Below, piece after piece: positions 9,109 to 17,962 of a DNA stretch of 64,000 bases (the first letter of the stretch is position 1; each line of letters starts with the position of its first letter). Position numbers and translations under genes: made by a program. Source of the DNA: Sphingobium sp. MI1205 (GTDB lineage: Bacteria; Pseudomonadota; Alphaproteobacteria; Sphingomonadales; Sphingomonadaceae); assembly GCF_001563285.1 (NCBI RefSeq), contig NZ_CP005188.1, positions 625,501 to 689,500 on the forward strand, read 5' to 3'. The notes beneath the pieces were generated by a model. It searched no databases. It worked only from the letters and a program-made list of their open reading frames with translations, and had not been told where the DNA came from.

Positions 9109-9855
9109 TTATCGGCTGACGCGTAGCGTCGCCGTGGGCGCCTCGCTGGTCAGCGGCGTCACTTTCCAGACGATCCGTTTGCCATCGGCCGTGCTTTGCG
9201 CGCCGTCTTCCTGATTCTGGCTGACGATTTCGGCATTGGTGGTCAAGGTGAAGGTGCCGTCGAGCGCCTTGGCCGCGTCGTCGCCGGACCCGCTTTGACC
9301 CATCGGTTCGCGGCTCTTGTCGAAGTCGCTCGAATAGCCGGGCGCTTTTACCCGCACCCGATCCTCGCCGCGCAGTTCGACGGCGACGAAGGGCAGGACG
9401 ATCTTTGCATCGCTGTTAAAGGGAAACAGAAAGGCGTGGGTCAGCCGCCCGCTGATCGCATAATCGATCTCGAAGCGGTTATTCCCCATATAGCGTGCCG
9501 AGCGAAACCCCTTTTCCTTCGATAGCGTAGTGGCGATCGCCTGCATCTGGGCGTCGTCCCTCTTGTCGCGGCTGTTGTCGAAGGGTTCATCGTCGCCCTG
9601 CTGCAGTGCGGTCTTGTGCCAGGCGCTGTCCTTCTTTTCCGGCGCGCCGCCGCCGAGCGGGTCATTGCCGGGCGTACCTGAAGAATTGCCCAGCCCCTTC
9701 ATGTCGGACGACAATATCTCGCCCCTGTAGGTGAAGCTGAACTGTCGGTCGGTGCGGATGTCGAGCGTCGATTCGAACTTGCCCGGCGTCACCAGGCAAG
9801 CGCCCAGCATCAGGCAGCAGGCCAAAGCACTGGTGGCACGAAGAAAACCGGCCAT
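9109..9855 (-). CDS. Putative lipoprotein of unknown function
   Basis: A 248-residue protein with a lipoprotein signal peptide: the hydrophobic stretch ends in the lipobox LGAC, so the mature N-terminal cysteine is residue 20. The mature part is mostly beta and polar, with a low-complexity stretch SSGTPGNDPLGGGAPEKKD around residues 58-76. I do not recognise a domain. The gene lies 56 bp downstream of rlmB on the same strand. Confidence 0.8.
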   Translation of the reverse strand: MAGFLRATSALACCLMLGACLVTPGKFESTLDIRTDRQFSFTYRGEILSSDMKGLGNSSGTPGNDPLGGGAPEKKDSAWHKTALQQGDDEPFDNSRDKRDDAQMQAIATTLSKEKGFRSARYMGNNRFEIDYAISGRLTHAFLFPFNSDAKIVLPFVAVELRGEDRVRVKAPGYSSDFDKSREPMGQSGSGDDAAKALDGTFTLTTNAEIVSQNQEDGAQSTADGKRIVWKVTPLTSEAPTATLRVSR

Positions 9856-9911
9856 GTCGTCCCCCTTGTTTGCGTGCGCCTTTGGCGGAAGCGCAGCCTG
9901 TATCCTGGGCG

Positions 9912-10652
9912 CTACCGGCTGGCGGCGGCGTACAGGGCGATAGCGGCCGCGTTGGAGACGTTGAGGCTCTCCATCCGCGGGCTGATCGGCAGTTTAGCCA
10001 AAATATCGCAATGGGCCATGCTGTTGTGACGCAACCCTTCGCCTTCCGCGCCCAACACCAGCGCGACGCGCGAATCGCCGATTGCCTCGGCCAGATTCGT
10101 ATCCGCCTCGCCATCCAGGCCAATGCGCCAATAGCCCGCTTCCGCAATCTCATCGAGCGCGCGGGCCAGGTTCACCACCCGAACCCAAGGGACGATTTCC
10201 AGCGCGCCCGACGCGGATCTAGCGAGGACGCCCGATTCAGGCGGCGCGTGGCGGTCCTGGGTCACGATGCAGAGCGCGTCGAAGGCAGCCGCCGAACGCA
10301 GGATCGCGCCGACATTATGCGGGTCCGTCACCTGATCCAGCACCAGCACCGGGCGCTTGTCGTCAACGCCCGCCTCCAGCGCGTCGCCCAGCCATACGTC
10401 GTCGAGCGGCTCGACCTCTGCGACGATGCCCTGGTGCGGCGCATCGGACGGCACCATGCGGCCAAGGTCGGCGACGTCCGCATAGACGATGGGCAGGATC
10501 GGCGGCAGGTCCAGCGCGCCCAGCGCGTCCCGCGTCCCCCATATCTTGCGTACGATGCGGTTGGGATTGGCCAGGGCCGCAATGACGGCATGGCGACCGT
10601 AAAAGCGGGGGAAGTTGCCCTTGGGCTTTGCGCTGCGTTGTCCTCTTTTCAT
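9912..10652 (-). CDS. rlmB: 23S rRNA (guanosine-2'-O-)-methyltransferase RlmB (SpoU family)
   Basis: SpoU-type methyltransferase that modifies a guanosine in 23S rRNA. The ATG at 10652 (MKRGQRSAKPKG) gives 246 residues, normal for RlmB; the frame is open upstream but not with family-like sequence. The substrate-binding domain begins FYGRHAVIAALANPNR. The knotted SPOUT motifs are present: VLDQVTDPHNVGAILRSA, LVLGAEGEGLR and ISPRMESLNVSNAAAIALY. It lies just upstream of, and divergent from, tRNA-Tyr. Confidence 0.95.
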   Translation of the reverse strand: MKRGQRSAKPKGNFPRFYGRHAVIAALANPNRIVRKIWGTRDALGALDLPPILPIVYADVADLGRMVPSDAPHQGIVAEVEPLDDVWLGDALEAGVDDKRPVLVLDQVTDPHNVGAILRSAAAFDALCIVTQDRHAPPESGVLARSASGALEIVPWVRVVNLARALDEIAEAGYWRIGLDGEADTNLAEAIGDSRVALVLGAEGEGLRHNSMAHCDILAKLPISPRMESLNVSNAAAIALYAAASR

Positions 10653-10758
10653 GCAAGCGCTCTTTTCACATCGGACCATTGACAGGCAAGCCTCCTTTCG
10701 CCATTGAGCGCGCCTCCAGCGCGGTAAATGACGTTTTTGTCTACCGCGTAAGGGCACT

Positions 10759-10845
10759 GGACAGGTGGCCGAGTGGTTAAAGGCAGCAGACTGTAAATCT
10801 GCCCGGGTTTCCCGTACGCTGGTTCGAATCCAGCCCTGTCCACCA
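10759..10845 (+). tRNA. tRNA-Tyr (anticodon GTA)
   Basis: The acceptor stem GGACAGG (10759-10765) pairs with CCTGTCC (10835-10841), followed by discriminator A and an encoded CCA. The anticodon loop CTGTAAA holds GTA. A long variable arm and the TTCGAATCC T-loop are visible, as expected for a class II tyrosine tRNA. A TTGACA hexamer at 10679-10684 could be the -35 element of its promoter, but the matching -10 is weak. Confidence 0.97.
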
Positions 10846-10943
10846 CCCTTGGGGCCTGCTGGCCCTGTCGGGCGCGCCGCCTCTTTCGGGTTTCCGGCCT
10901 GCGTGCCTTTCGTCCGAGCCCGTTTGAAAGAAGGAACGCTGTG

Positions 10944-11264
10944 ATGGCGTGGCTTGTGCTGGGCATTGCCGTTTTTACTGAAATCTGCTGGGCGCTCAGC
11001 CTGAAATGGGCGGCGACCATCGGCAGCTGGCAGGCATCCTCCGTACCGATCGTTTTGAGCTTCCTCAACATGGCCCTGCTGGCCTTCGCGATGAAGGGCC
11101 TTCCAGCGGGCACGGCCTACGCCATCTGGACAGGGTTGGGCGCGGTCGGCGTCATCATCGGCGGCGTCATCCTGTTCGGCGACCGCGTCACTGCGGTGCA
11201 GGCCGGTTTCATGGCCCTCACCGTCATTGGCGTCATTGGCACGAAGCTGTTCGCCCCGGCCTGA
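10944..11264 (+). CDS. SMR family transporter, Gdx (SugE) type, probable guanidinium exporter
   Basis: A 106-residue protein with four transmembrane helices. The essential membrane glutamate is E13 in FTEICWALSLKWA. The tryptophan-containing context and the segment MKGLPAGTAYAIWTGLGAVG match the Gdx/SugE branch rather than the polyaromatic EmrE branch. Gdx proteins are proton-coupled guanidinium exporters. This matters because the window also holds a guanidine-degradation operon 45 kb away. I chose the ATG at 10944; a GTG directly before it could also serve. Confidence 0.9.
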   Translation: MAWLVLGIAVFTEICWALSLKWAATIGSWQASSVPIVLSFLNMALLAFAMKGLPAGTAYAIWTGLGAVGVIIGGVILFGDRVTAVQAGFMALTVIGVIGTKLFAPA

Positions 11265-11334
11265 ACCCGGCCCGGCAACATATGGTGCGGCGGGGCGTTG
11301 GCCACAGAGCCTTCATCCGTTACGCTGCCGTCCA

Positions 11335-13605
11335 ATGACCATAGATCGTCGTACGCTCCTTGCCGCCGCCCTGACCGGCCTGGCTGCCCTGCCATTTCCC
11401 CGCCGTGTGTTCGCCGCCGCTGAGGTCGCGCGCGTCGATGAGCTGATCGGGCGCATGACGATCGAGGAAAAGGCGGGGCAGATGACCTGCCTGACCGACA
11501 GCTTTCGTCCCTATAACCCGCCCAATCCGCAGGTCGGCATTCAGGATGAAAAGCGGCTGTCGGAGGAGGTGCGCAAGGGTCGGGTCGGCTGCCTGTTCAA
11601 CGGCATCGGCGTCGCGGGCGCTCGCCGCGCGCAGGACCTCGCGGTCAAGGAAAGCCGCCTTGGCATCCCGCTGCTGCTGGCGGGCGACGTTATCCATGGG
11701 CTCAAGACCATCTTCCCCGTCCCCCTGGCCGAGGCCGCGAGCTTTGACCCCTCGCTTGCCCAACGCACCGCGCGGGCCATGGCGCAGGAGGCCAGCGCGG
11801 CGGGACTTCACCTGACCTTCGCGCCCATGGTTGACGTCGCGCGCGACCAGCGCTGGGGCCGGGTAGTCGAGGGGGCGGGGGAGGATGTCTATCTGGGCAG
11901 CCTTTTCGCCGCCGCGCGGGTGCGCGGTTTTCAGGGGCGCGACCTGCGCCGCGACGACAGCCTGCTCGCCTGTCCGAAGCATTTTGCTGCCTATGGCGCG
12001 GTCGCCGCTGGCCTTGAATATGGCAGCGTCGATATTTCCGACGAGACATTGCGCGAGACGCATCTGCCGCCCTTCGGCTCTGCGTTCGCCGCCGGCGCGC
12101 TGGCGACCATGGCGGCGTTCAGCGAGATAAATGGCGTCCCGGCGACCGCCGACCGTGAACTGCTGACCGACCTGCTGCGCGGCGAGATGAAATTCCGGGG
12201 TTTTGTCTTTTCCGACTATACAGCCGACGAGGAACTGATCGCTCATGGCTATGCCGAGGATGAGCGTGACGCGGCGCGCCTTGCCGTGCTCGCAGGGGTC
12301 GACATGTCGATGCAGAGCGGCCTCTATATCCGCCACCTGCCCGATCTGGTGAAAAGCGGCGCGGTGCCGATGGAAACGGTCGATGTCGCGGTTCGCCGCA
12401 TCCTTTATGTAAAGACCGCCATCGGCCTGTTCGACAATCCCTATCGGTCGATCAGCGAGGACGCTGAGAAAACCCGCATCGCAACGCCCGCCCATCGCGC
12501 GCTTTCGCGGGAAGCGGCGACGCGGTCGATCGTGCTGCTCCAGAATAGCGGCGTCCTGCCGCTCGATCAGGGCGAGCGGCAGAAGATCGCGCTGATCGGC
12601 CCGTTTGGAGAAGACCGCGCAAACCTATACGGACCCTGGGCCTTTTACGGCGACAAGGAAAAGGGCGTGGACATCGCCGCAGGTCTGCGCGCGGCCATGG
12701 CGGACCCGGCCCTGCTCAGCATCGCCAAGGGCTGCGAGATCGGCGCACCGATAGACGGCGGGATCGCGCAGGCGGCGGAGGCGGCGAAGGCGGCCGACAT
12801 CATCCTGCTGGCCGTCGGCGAATCGCAGGACATGTCGGGCGAGGCGCAGTCGCGTACCGTGATCGAACTGCCCCCGGCGCAGCAGATGCTGGCGGATGCG
12901 GTTGCCGCCACCGGCAAGCCGATGATCGTGCTGTTGCGCCATGGCCGCGCACTTGCGCTGCATGGTTCGGTCGGCAGTGCGCAGGCGGTGCTCGCCACCT
13001 GGTTTCTGGGGTCGGAGGCGGGCCACGCCATTGCCGATATCCTGTTCGGCCGGGTCGATCCGTCCGCCAAGCTGCCAGTCAGCTTTCCTTGGGAATCGGG
13101 GCAGGAGCCGTTCTTCTACGACCGCAAATCCACTGGCCGCCCCGTTGTGGATAATCGCACCGAATATCGCGCGCGCTACACGACCACCGACAACAGCGCG
13201 CGTTATCCCTTCGGCCATGGGCTGAGCTATACGACCTTCGCGCTGGATAATCTGAAGCTGTCGGACAAGGCGTTGCGCTGGGATCGCGCCATCGAGGTGA
13301 CGGCGCGGCTCACCAACAATGGCGACAGGCGCGGCAGCGAGGTGGTCCAGCTTTATATCCGTGACCGGGTCGCCAGCCGCACCCGTCCGGTGCGCGAACT
13401 CAAGCGCATGGAGCGCGTGACGCTGGGGCCGGGCGAAAGCAGGATCGTGCGCTTTTCCCTCTCGCGCACGGACCTGCAATTTGTCGGCGCAGGCAGCCGT
13501 ATCATTGCGGAGCCGGGCCTGTTCGACCTGTGGGTCGGCCAGTCGTCCGTTGGCGGCCTGCATGCGCAATTCACCCTTTATGCAGCGGAACCAAACAAAG
13601 CCTAG
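11335..13605 (+). CDS. Exported beta-glucosidase, glycoside hydrolase family 3
   Basis: A 756-residue GH3 enzyme expected to release terminal beta-linked glucose (or xylose) from oligosaccharides in the periplasm. The start at 11335 gives a twin-arginine-like signal (DRRTLLAAALTGLAALP). The N-terminal TIM barrel contains CPKHFAAYGAV and the nucleophile D294 in FVFSDYTAD. The (alpha/beta)6 sandwich follows (IALIGPFGEDRANLYG). The C-terminal FnIII-like domain contains YPFGHGLSYTTF and ends at FTLYAAEP. It is BglX-like in length; the exact substrate is not readable. Confidence 0.93.
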   Translation: MTIDRRTLLAAALTGLAALPFPRRVFAAAEVARVDELIGRMTIEEKAGQMTCLTDSFRPYNPPNPQVGIQDEKRLSEEVRKGRVGCLFNGIGVAGARRAQDLAVKESRLGIPLLLAGDVIHGLKTIFPVPLAEAASFDPSLAQRTARAMAQEASAAGLHLTFAPMVDVARDQRWGRVVEGAGEDVYLGSLFAAARVRGFQGRDLRRDDSLLACPKHFAAYGAVAAGLEYGSVDISDETLRETHLPPFGSAFAAGALATMAAFSEINGVPATADRELLTDLLRGEMKFRGFVFSDYTADEELIAHGYAEDERDAARLAVLAGVDMSMQSGLYIRHLPDLVKSGAVPMETVDVAVRRILYVKTAIGLFDNPYRSISEDAEKTRIATPAHRALSREAATRSIVLLQNSGVLPLDQGERQKIALIGPFGEDRANLYGPWAFYGDKEKGVDIAAGLRAAMADPALLSIAKGCEIGAPIDGGIAQAAEAAKAADIILLAVGESQDMSGEAQSRTVIELPPAQQMLADAVAATGKPMIVLLRHGRALALHGSVGSAQAVLATWFLGSEAGHAIADILFGRVDPSAKLPVSFPWESGQEPFFYDRKSTGRPVVDNRTEYRARYTTTDNSARYPFGHGLSYTTFALDNLKLSDKALRWDRAIEVTARLTNNGDRRGSEVVQLYIRDRVASRTRPVRELKRMERVTLGPGESRIVRFSLSRTDLQFVGAGSRIIAEPGLFDLWVGQSSVGGLHAQFTLYAAEPNKA

Positions 13606-13670
13606 CGCGCGACCATCATCCTGAACCCTTGCCCCTGACAAGCCGCGCAACACCTGCTACGGGGCCGCCC

Positions 13671-15539
13671 ATGCTGAATCTCAAGGACATCACCGTGCGC
13701 CTCGGCGGCCGCACCATTATCGACCGCGCAGGCGTTGCCTTGCCGCCGCGCAGCCGCGTGGGGCTGATCGGCCGCAATGGGGCGGGCAAATCGACGCTGA
13801 TGAAGGTCATGATCGGGCAACTCGACCCGGACGAGGGTAGCTGCGAAATGCCGCGCGACACGCGCCTTGGCTATATCGCGCAGGAAGCGCCCACGGGCAC
13901 GGCGACCCCCTTTGAAACCGTGCTTGCCGCCGACAAGGAGCGCGCCGCGCTGATGGCGGAGAGCGAGGCGACGCATGATCCCGATCGCCTTGGCCATATC
14001 TATGAGCGGCTGAACGCGATCGACGCCTATACCGCGCCTGCGCGCGCCGCCCGCATCCTCGTTGGCCTCGGCTTCGATGAAGAGATGCAGGGACGTCCGC
14101 TCGACAGCTATTCGGGCGGGTGGAAGATGCGCGTGGCGCTCGCCTCGCTCCTTTTTTCCAATCCCGACCTGCTGCTGCTCGACGAACCCAGCAACCATCT
14201 CGACCTTGAAGCGACGCTGTGGCTGGAAAATTTCCTGAAAGCCTATCGTGGCACGGTGGTCGTCATCAGCCATGAGCGCGACCTGCTCAACAATGTCGTT
14301 GATTATATCCTGCATCTGGAAGGGGGGAAGGTCACCCTTTATCCCGGCGGCTACGACGCCTTTGAACGGCAGCGCGCCGAACGGCTGGCCCAGCAGGAGG
14401 CCGCGCGCACCAAGCAGCAGGCGGAACGCGAAAAGTTGCAGGAATATGTTGCTCGCAACTCGGCCCGCGCTTCCACCGCCAAGCAGGCGCAGTCGCGCGC
14501 CAAGGCGCTGGCGCGGATGCAGCCCATTGCCGCCGCGATCGAGGATCCGACGCTGCATTTCGGTTTCCCCAGCCCGCCCGAACTGCGCCCGCCGCTCATC
14601 ACCATGGACATGGCGGCGGTCGGTTATAATGACACACCGGTGTTGAAGCGCGTCAACCTGCGCATCGACCCTGACGACCGGCTCGCGCTCTTGGGCCGCA
14701 ACGGCAACGGCAAGACGACGCTCGCCCGCCTGATCGCGGCGCAATTGAAGCCGATGGAAGGCGCGATGAACGCGTCGGCGAAGATGAATGTCGGCTACTT
14801 CACCCAATATCAGGTGGAGGAACTGGACGTCACTGACACGCCGCTCGAACATATGACGCGCGTCATGAAGGGGGCGACGCCCGGCGCGGTACGCGCGCAG
14901 CTGGGGCGTTTCGGCTTTTCCGGCGAGCGGGCCACGCAGAAAGTCGGCTCCATGTCGGGCGGCGAAAGGGCGCGGCTGGCGCTGGCGCTTATCACCCGCG
15001 ACGCGCCGCATCTCCTCATCCTTGACGAACCTACCAACCACCTCGACGTGGACAGCCGCGAGGCGCTGGTGCAGGCGCTCAATGAGTATTCCGGTGCAGT
15101 GGTGATCGTCTCCCACGACCGGCACATGATCGAGCTGGTCGCCGATCGCCTCGTGCTCGTCGATGGCGGCACGGCTCAGCCCTTCGACGGCAGCCTGGAG
15201 GATTATACCGACATCATCCTGCGCAAGGCCGACGGTAACGGCAGCAGCAGCGATACGCCCAAGGTCGATCGCAAGGCGGAAAAGCGCAACGCCGCCGAAT
15301 GGCGCGAAAAACAGAAGGCAGCGAAAAACGCCGTCAGCAAGGCGGAAAAGGAAATGGCTGCGCTGACGGCCGAGCGCAGCCGCATCGATCAGGCGCTGTT
15401 CGATCCCAAGGCCGCGACCGGGGCCGAGGCCAGGATGACCACGAGCGAACTGATGGTGAAGCGCGCCTCGCTCGAACAGAAGCTGGAAGCCGCCGAGGAA
15501 ATCTGGATGCAGGCGAGCGCGGCGCTGGAGGAGCTATAA
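13671..15539 (+). CDS. ABC-F family ATPase (ribosome-associated type)
   Basis: A 622-residue protein with two ABC ATPase domains and no transmembrane segment, the mark of ABC-F translation factors. Walker A motifs are GLIGRNGAGKST and ALLGRNGNGKTT; signatures are YSGGWKMRVALA and MSGGERARLALA; Walker B/H-loop regions are LLLLDEPSNHLD and LLILDEPTNHLD. A charged linker (about residues 235-290) joins the domains, and a C-terminal coiled-coil (DRKAEKRNAAEWREKQKAAK onward) resembles YheS/Uup. Start at 13671, the first methionine fitting the family (MLNLKDITVRLGG). Confidence 0.95.
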   Translation: MLNLKDITVRLGGRTIIDRAGVALPPRSRVGLIGRNGAGKSTLMKVMIGQLDPDEGSCEMPRDTRLGYIAQEAPTGTATPFETVLAADKERAALMAESEATHDPDRLGHIYERLNAIDAYTAPARAARILVGLGFDEEMQGRPLDSYSGGWKMRVALASLLFSNPDLLLLDEPSNHLDLEATLWLENFLKAYRGTVVVISHERDLLNNVVDYILHLEGGKVTLYPGGYDAFERQRAERLAQQEAARTKQQAEREKLQEYVARNSARASTAKQAQSRAKALARMQPIAAAIEDPTLHFGFPSPPELRPPLITMDMAAVGYNDTPVLKRVNLRIDPDDRLALLGRNGNGKTTLARLIAAQLKPMEGAMNASAKMNVGYFTQYQVEELDVTDTPLEHMTRVMKGATPGAVRAQLGRFGFSGERATQKVGSMSGGERARLALALITRDAPHLLILDEPTNHLDVDSREALVQALNEYSGAVVIVSHDRHMIELVADRLVLVDGGTAQPFDGSLEDYTDIILRKADGNGSSSDTPKVDRKAEKRNAAEWREKQKAAKNAVSKAEKEMAALTAERSRIDQALFDPKAATGAEARMTTSELMVKRASLEQKLEAAEEIWMQASAALEEL

Positions 15540-15581
15540 TTTCTGGCCTGTCAGGGGCGTGACGCAGAGAGGAGCGCACCT

Positions 15582-15782
15582 GTCGCCGGATTATATTTCG
15601 AGGAACTGACGCCGGGGCTGGAATAGACTTATCCCTGGTCGCGCACGGTGACCGAACCGGACAATATCCTCTTTTCCAGCCTGACATGAATGTGCAGCCG
15701 CTGCACCTCGACGCGCATTGTCGCGCGCAATCAGGACGGCAAAATCGTCGCCCAATGCCGCCGTCAGGCGATGATGCGGTAA
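15582..15782 (+). pseudogene. Decayed MaoC-family dehydratase
   Basis: Frame 15582 onward reads VAGLYFEELTPGLE, an in-frame TAG at 15624, then TYPWSRTVTEPDNILFSSLT and a TGA at 15687. A shift to another frame continues MNVQPLHLDAH. From 15720 the original frame resumes with ARNQDGKIVAQCRRQAMMR and a stop at 15780. These are the N-terminal and C-terminal ends of a MaoC-type (mesaconyl/methylmalyl-CoA hydratase-like) protein. The middle, roughly 80-100 codons including the hydratase core, is deleted. The rest of the 416-bp gap between the ABC-F gene and the glycosyltransferase (15783-15955) shows nothing I can identify. Confidence 0.75.
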
Positions 15783-15955
15783 CGCCCGATGGAGGCGGGG
15801 AGGGCACGGCATGAAATTGACGGATTGAGACGGGCAGACAGAGCGCCGCCTCATCAATTTTATCCAGCGGTATATGCTGAATGGCAGCTTTTATGAAAGT
15901 GCCCGCCCATCCTATTCTCGCATCGATAATGGCGTTGACCGGGGGTGGGTGCGGC

Positions 15956-17179
15956 ATGGACGAAGCAGGCGTAAAAGACAAACAGGAGATGCAAGCCCAA
16001 AGGATCGCCATCCTGACCGTCGCGACCAATATTCATGCGATCCGGTGGATCAACGCGCTGGCCGAACGAGGGTTGGACCTGATCGTGATTACACAGCAGC
16101 CGCCGTTGCCGGGCGACTATCATCCGTCCGTGCGCTTTGTCCTGCTGCCGTTTCGCGGCCGTTTGGCCTATCTCCTGAATGCCCTTGTGCTGCCCCGCAT
16201 TTTCGCCAGGACTGGCGCCCCGCTGCTGCATGTCCATTATGCCGGGGGCTATGGCGCCACTGTCTGGCTCTCAGGCATCCGCAACAGCCTGATCTCCGTC
16301 TGGGGCGGGGACGTTTATGATGTGCCGGGACGCAGCGCGCTTCATCGGCGGGCGGTATGCGGGGCGTTGGAAAAGGCGGCGCTGATTACATCGACCAGCC
16401 ATGTCATGAAGGCGCAGGTGGAACGGCTGGGCGTTTCCACCCCGATCGATGTCGTGCCGTTCGGCGTCGATACCGATCGTTTCCGGCCCGGTCTCCACCC
16501 AAAGACGCAAGGCCGCCTCGTCATCGGCACGGTCAAGACGCTGGCCCGCAAATATGGCATCGACACGCTTATTCGGGGCTTTGACCTTGCTCTTCGCGAT
16601 TCCCATTTCCGCGCCCTCGACCCGGAATTGCACCTGGTCGGAGGCGGCCCGGCCCAGCAGGAATATGAGCAGCTCGCCGTATCACTGGACCTGGGCGACC
16701 GTATCCGCTTTCATGGGCAGGTCCGGCATGATCAGGTGCCGGCGATCCTGTCCGGCTTCGACATCTATGCCGCCATCAGCCGCGACGACAGCGAGAGCTT
16801 TGGCGTAGCCATCATCGAAGCGAGCGCCTGCGGCTTGCCCGTGCTGGTGTCCGACGCTGGCGGCTTGCCGGAAGTGGTGGAGGACGAGGTCACCGGCATG
16901 ATCATTCCTCGCGATGATCCGGCCGCCGTGTCCCGCGCCTTGCTGCGGTTGGCGGCAGACCCTGCCCTGCGTAAAAAAATGGGCGCTGCGGGACGACAGC
17001 GGGTGATGCGCCTCTATGAATGGTCCGCCTGCGTTGACGCGATGATCGCCATCTACACGCAGATCATAGGGAGTGGCGTCATGACGGGCAGGCAAAATGG
17101 GTTCGCCCGGCTCGTGCAGAGGGCGACCAAACCGCGCGGGCCATTGTGCGTTCCGACCCGCTTCGCAAAGGGCTTGTGA
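15956..17179 (+). CDS. Glycosyltransferase family 4 (GT-B fold)
   Basis: A 407-residue retaining glycosyltransferase that probably acts at the cytoplasmic membrane face on a polysaccharide or lipid acceptor. N-terminal Rossmann domain: AILTVATNIHAIRWINALA. The C-terminal donor domain includes GVDTDRFRPG, GTVKTLARKYGIDTLIRGF, LVGGGPAQQEYEQLA and the E-x7-E motif in ESFGVAIIEASACGLPVL. The frame opens at 15881; I prefer the ATG at 15956, preceded by a G-rich Shine-Dalgarno, because the 25 residues before it are not family-like. It is alone and surrounded by decayed genes. Acceptor and donor are unknown. Confidence 0.88.
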   Translation: MDEAGVKDKQEMQAQRIAILTVATNIHAIRWINALAERGLDLIVITQQPPLPGDYHPSVRFVLLPFRGRLAYLLNALVLPRIFARTGAPLLHVHYAGGYGATVWLSGIRNSLISVWGGDVYDVPGRSALHRRAVCGALEKAALITSTSHVMKAQVERLGVSTPIDVVPFGVDTDRFRPGLHPKTQGRLVIGTVKTLARKYGIDTLIRGFDLALRDSHFRALDPELHLVGGGPAQQEYEQLAVSLDLGDRIRFHGQVRHDQVPAILSGFDIYAAISRDDSESFGVAIIEASACGLPVLVSDAGGLPEVVEDEVTGMIIPRDDPAAVSRALLRLAADPALRKKMGAAGRQRVMRLYEWSACVDAMIAIYTQIIGSGVMTGRQNGFARLVQRATKPRGPLCVPTRFAKGL

Positions 17180-17198
17180 GATATATTCGCGTTACGCC

Positions 17199-17560
17199 CT
17201 AGTTCCAGATGAGCAGGATGATCGCCAGAAAAGCAAGGCCGAGGAACAGGTGAGCGGAATAAGCCCGTGTATGGAGGCCCGACGCACCGGATCGGCGAAG
17301 CGCAACACGATCATCGCCGGGGCCAGCATGAGCCACAATTCGGCCGTCACCACGACCAATGCCTGGGCAAGGCCGGTTGCAGCCCTATGGCTCTGCGTCA
17401 TCAGCGCATAGGTATGTTGGGGCAGGGGCGACAGGCGACCCGTGGGAAGAACAGGTAATTGTGGCCTGAATGGCTTTAGTCCCTCGCGATGGTGCAGATG
17501 TGCTTCCGCGATCAGGCAGAACAGCAGCAATGTGCCTCCGCCAAAGCCGACAGGGCCATC
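17199..17560 (-). pseudogene. Decayed integral membrane protein, family not identified
   Basis: Read leftward, one frame gives a hydrophobic run (GFGGGTLLLFCLIAEAHLHH, later ALVVVTAELWLMLAPAMIVL). After a frameshift near 17275 another frame continues LHTRAYSAHLFLGLAFLAII and ends LLIWN at the stop at 17199. The two halves only make a sensible membrane protein if joined across the shift, so I call it a relic. A second shift seems to lie near 17550. I cannot name the family. Confidence 0.45.
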
Positions 17561-17696
17561 GCTTCAACCACATTCTTTACAAATGCGTCGTCCAGCGCTC
17601 TCCCCCGAGCCATGCCTTTTCATCCGGCTGGATTTCGGGAGAGAATGGGCTTCCTTGGCGTGACTGCCAAGGTTGTTCGGCAGCCGGGCCGCTCGC

Positions 17697-17819
17697 TCAG
17701 CCGGCATCGACGCGCAGCCGTGTCAGGCGGATTTCCTTGATGCGCCACCCATCCGCCAGATGCACGTAAGCGTTCAGGATCGGCTCACGGTCCTCTTCGC
17801 CTGGTCCTTGGTAGTCCAT
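17697..17819 (-). pseudogene. C-terminal relic, possibly SnoaL/NTF2-like
   Basis: A 40-codon frame from an ATG at 17819 to a stop at 17697 reads EPILNAYVHLADGWRIKEIR and ends LTRLRVDAG. The pattern of a strand, DGWRI and a strand resembles the last part of SnoaL/NTF2-like proteins. It has no upstream part and no obvious ribosome binding site. The neighbouring hairpin at 17653-17672 (CCTTGGC, 6-base loop, GCCAAGG) could be an old terminator. Between this relic and the diguanylate cyclase (17820-17962) nothing else is recognisable. Confidence 0.35.
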
Positions 17820-17962
17820 CCGCTATTTTGCGGCCATCTTCCTGAAAAGATAAAACTTCTCAAATTCGGAGTGGACCCTTAGGTGAAGTGGCATGTTTCT
17901 GGTCTCGGGCATTATATGACGATGCGCTGATTTGTTCGGAACAGGATTTTACGCGGGTTTCC

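Noticed and set aside
10850..10866. GGGCC-TGCT-GGCCC as a terminator of tRNA-Tyr
   Set aside because: Five-base stem with no T-run; too weak in GC-rich sequence.
13602..15125. 507-codon open frame on the minus strand
   Set aside because: It is antisense to the ABC-F gene, has no domain and reflects high-GC codon use.
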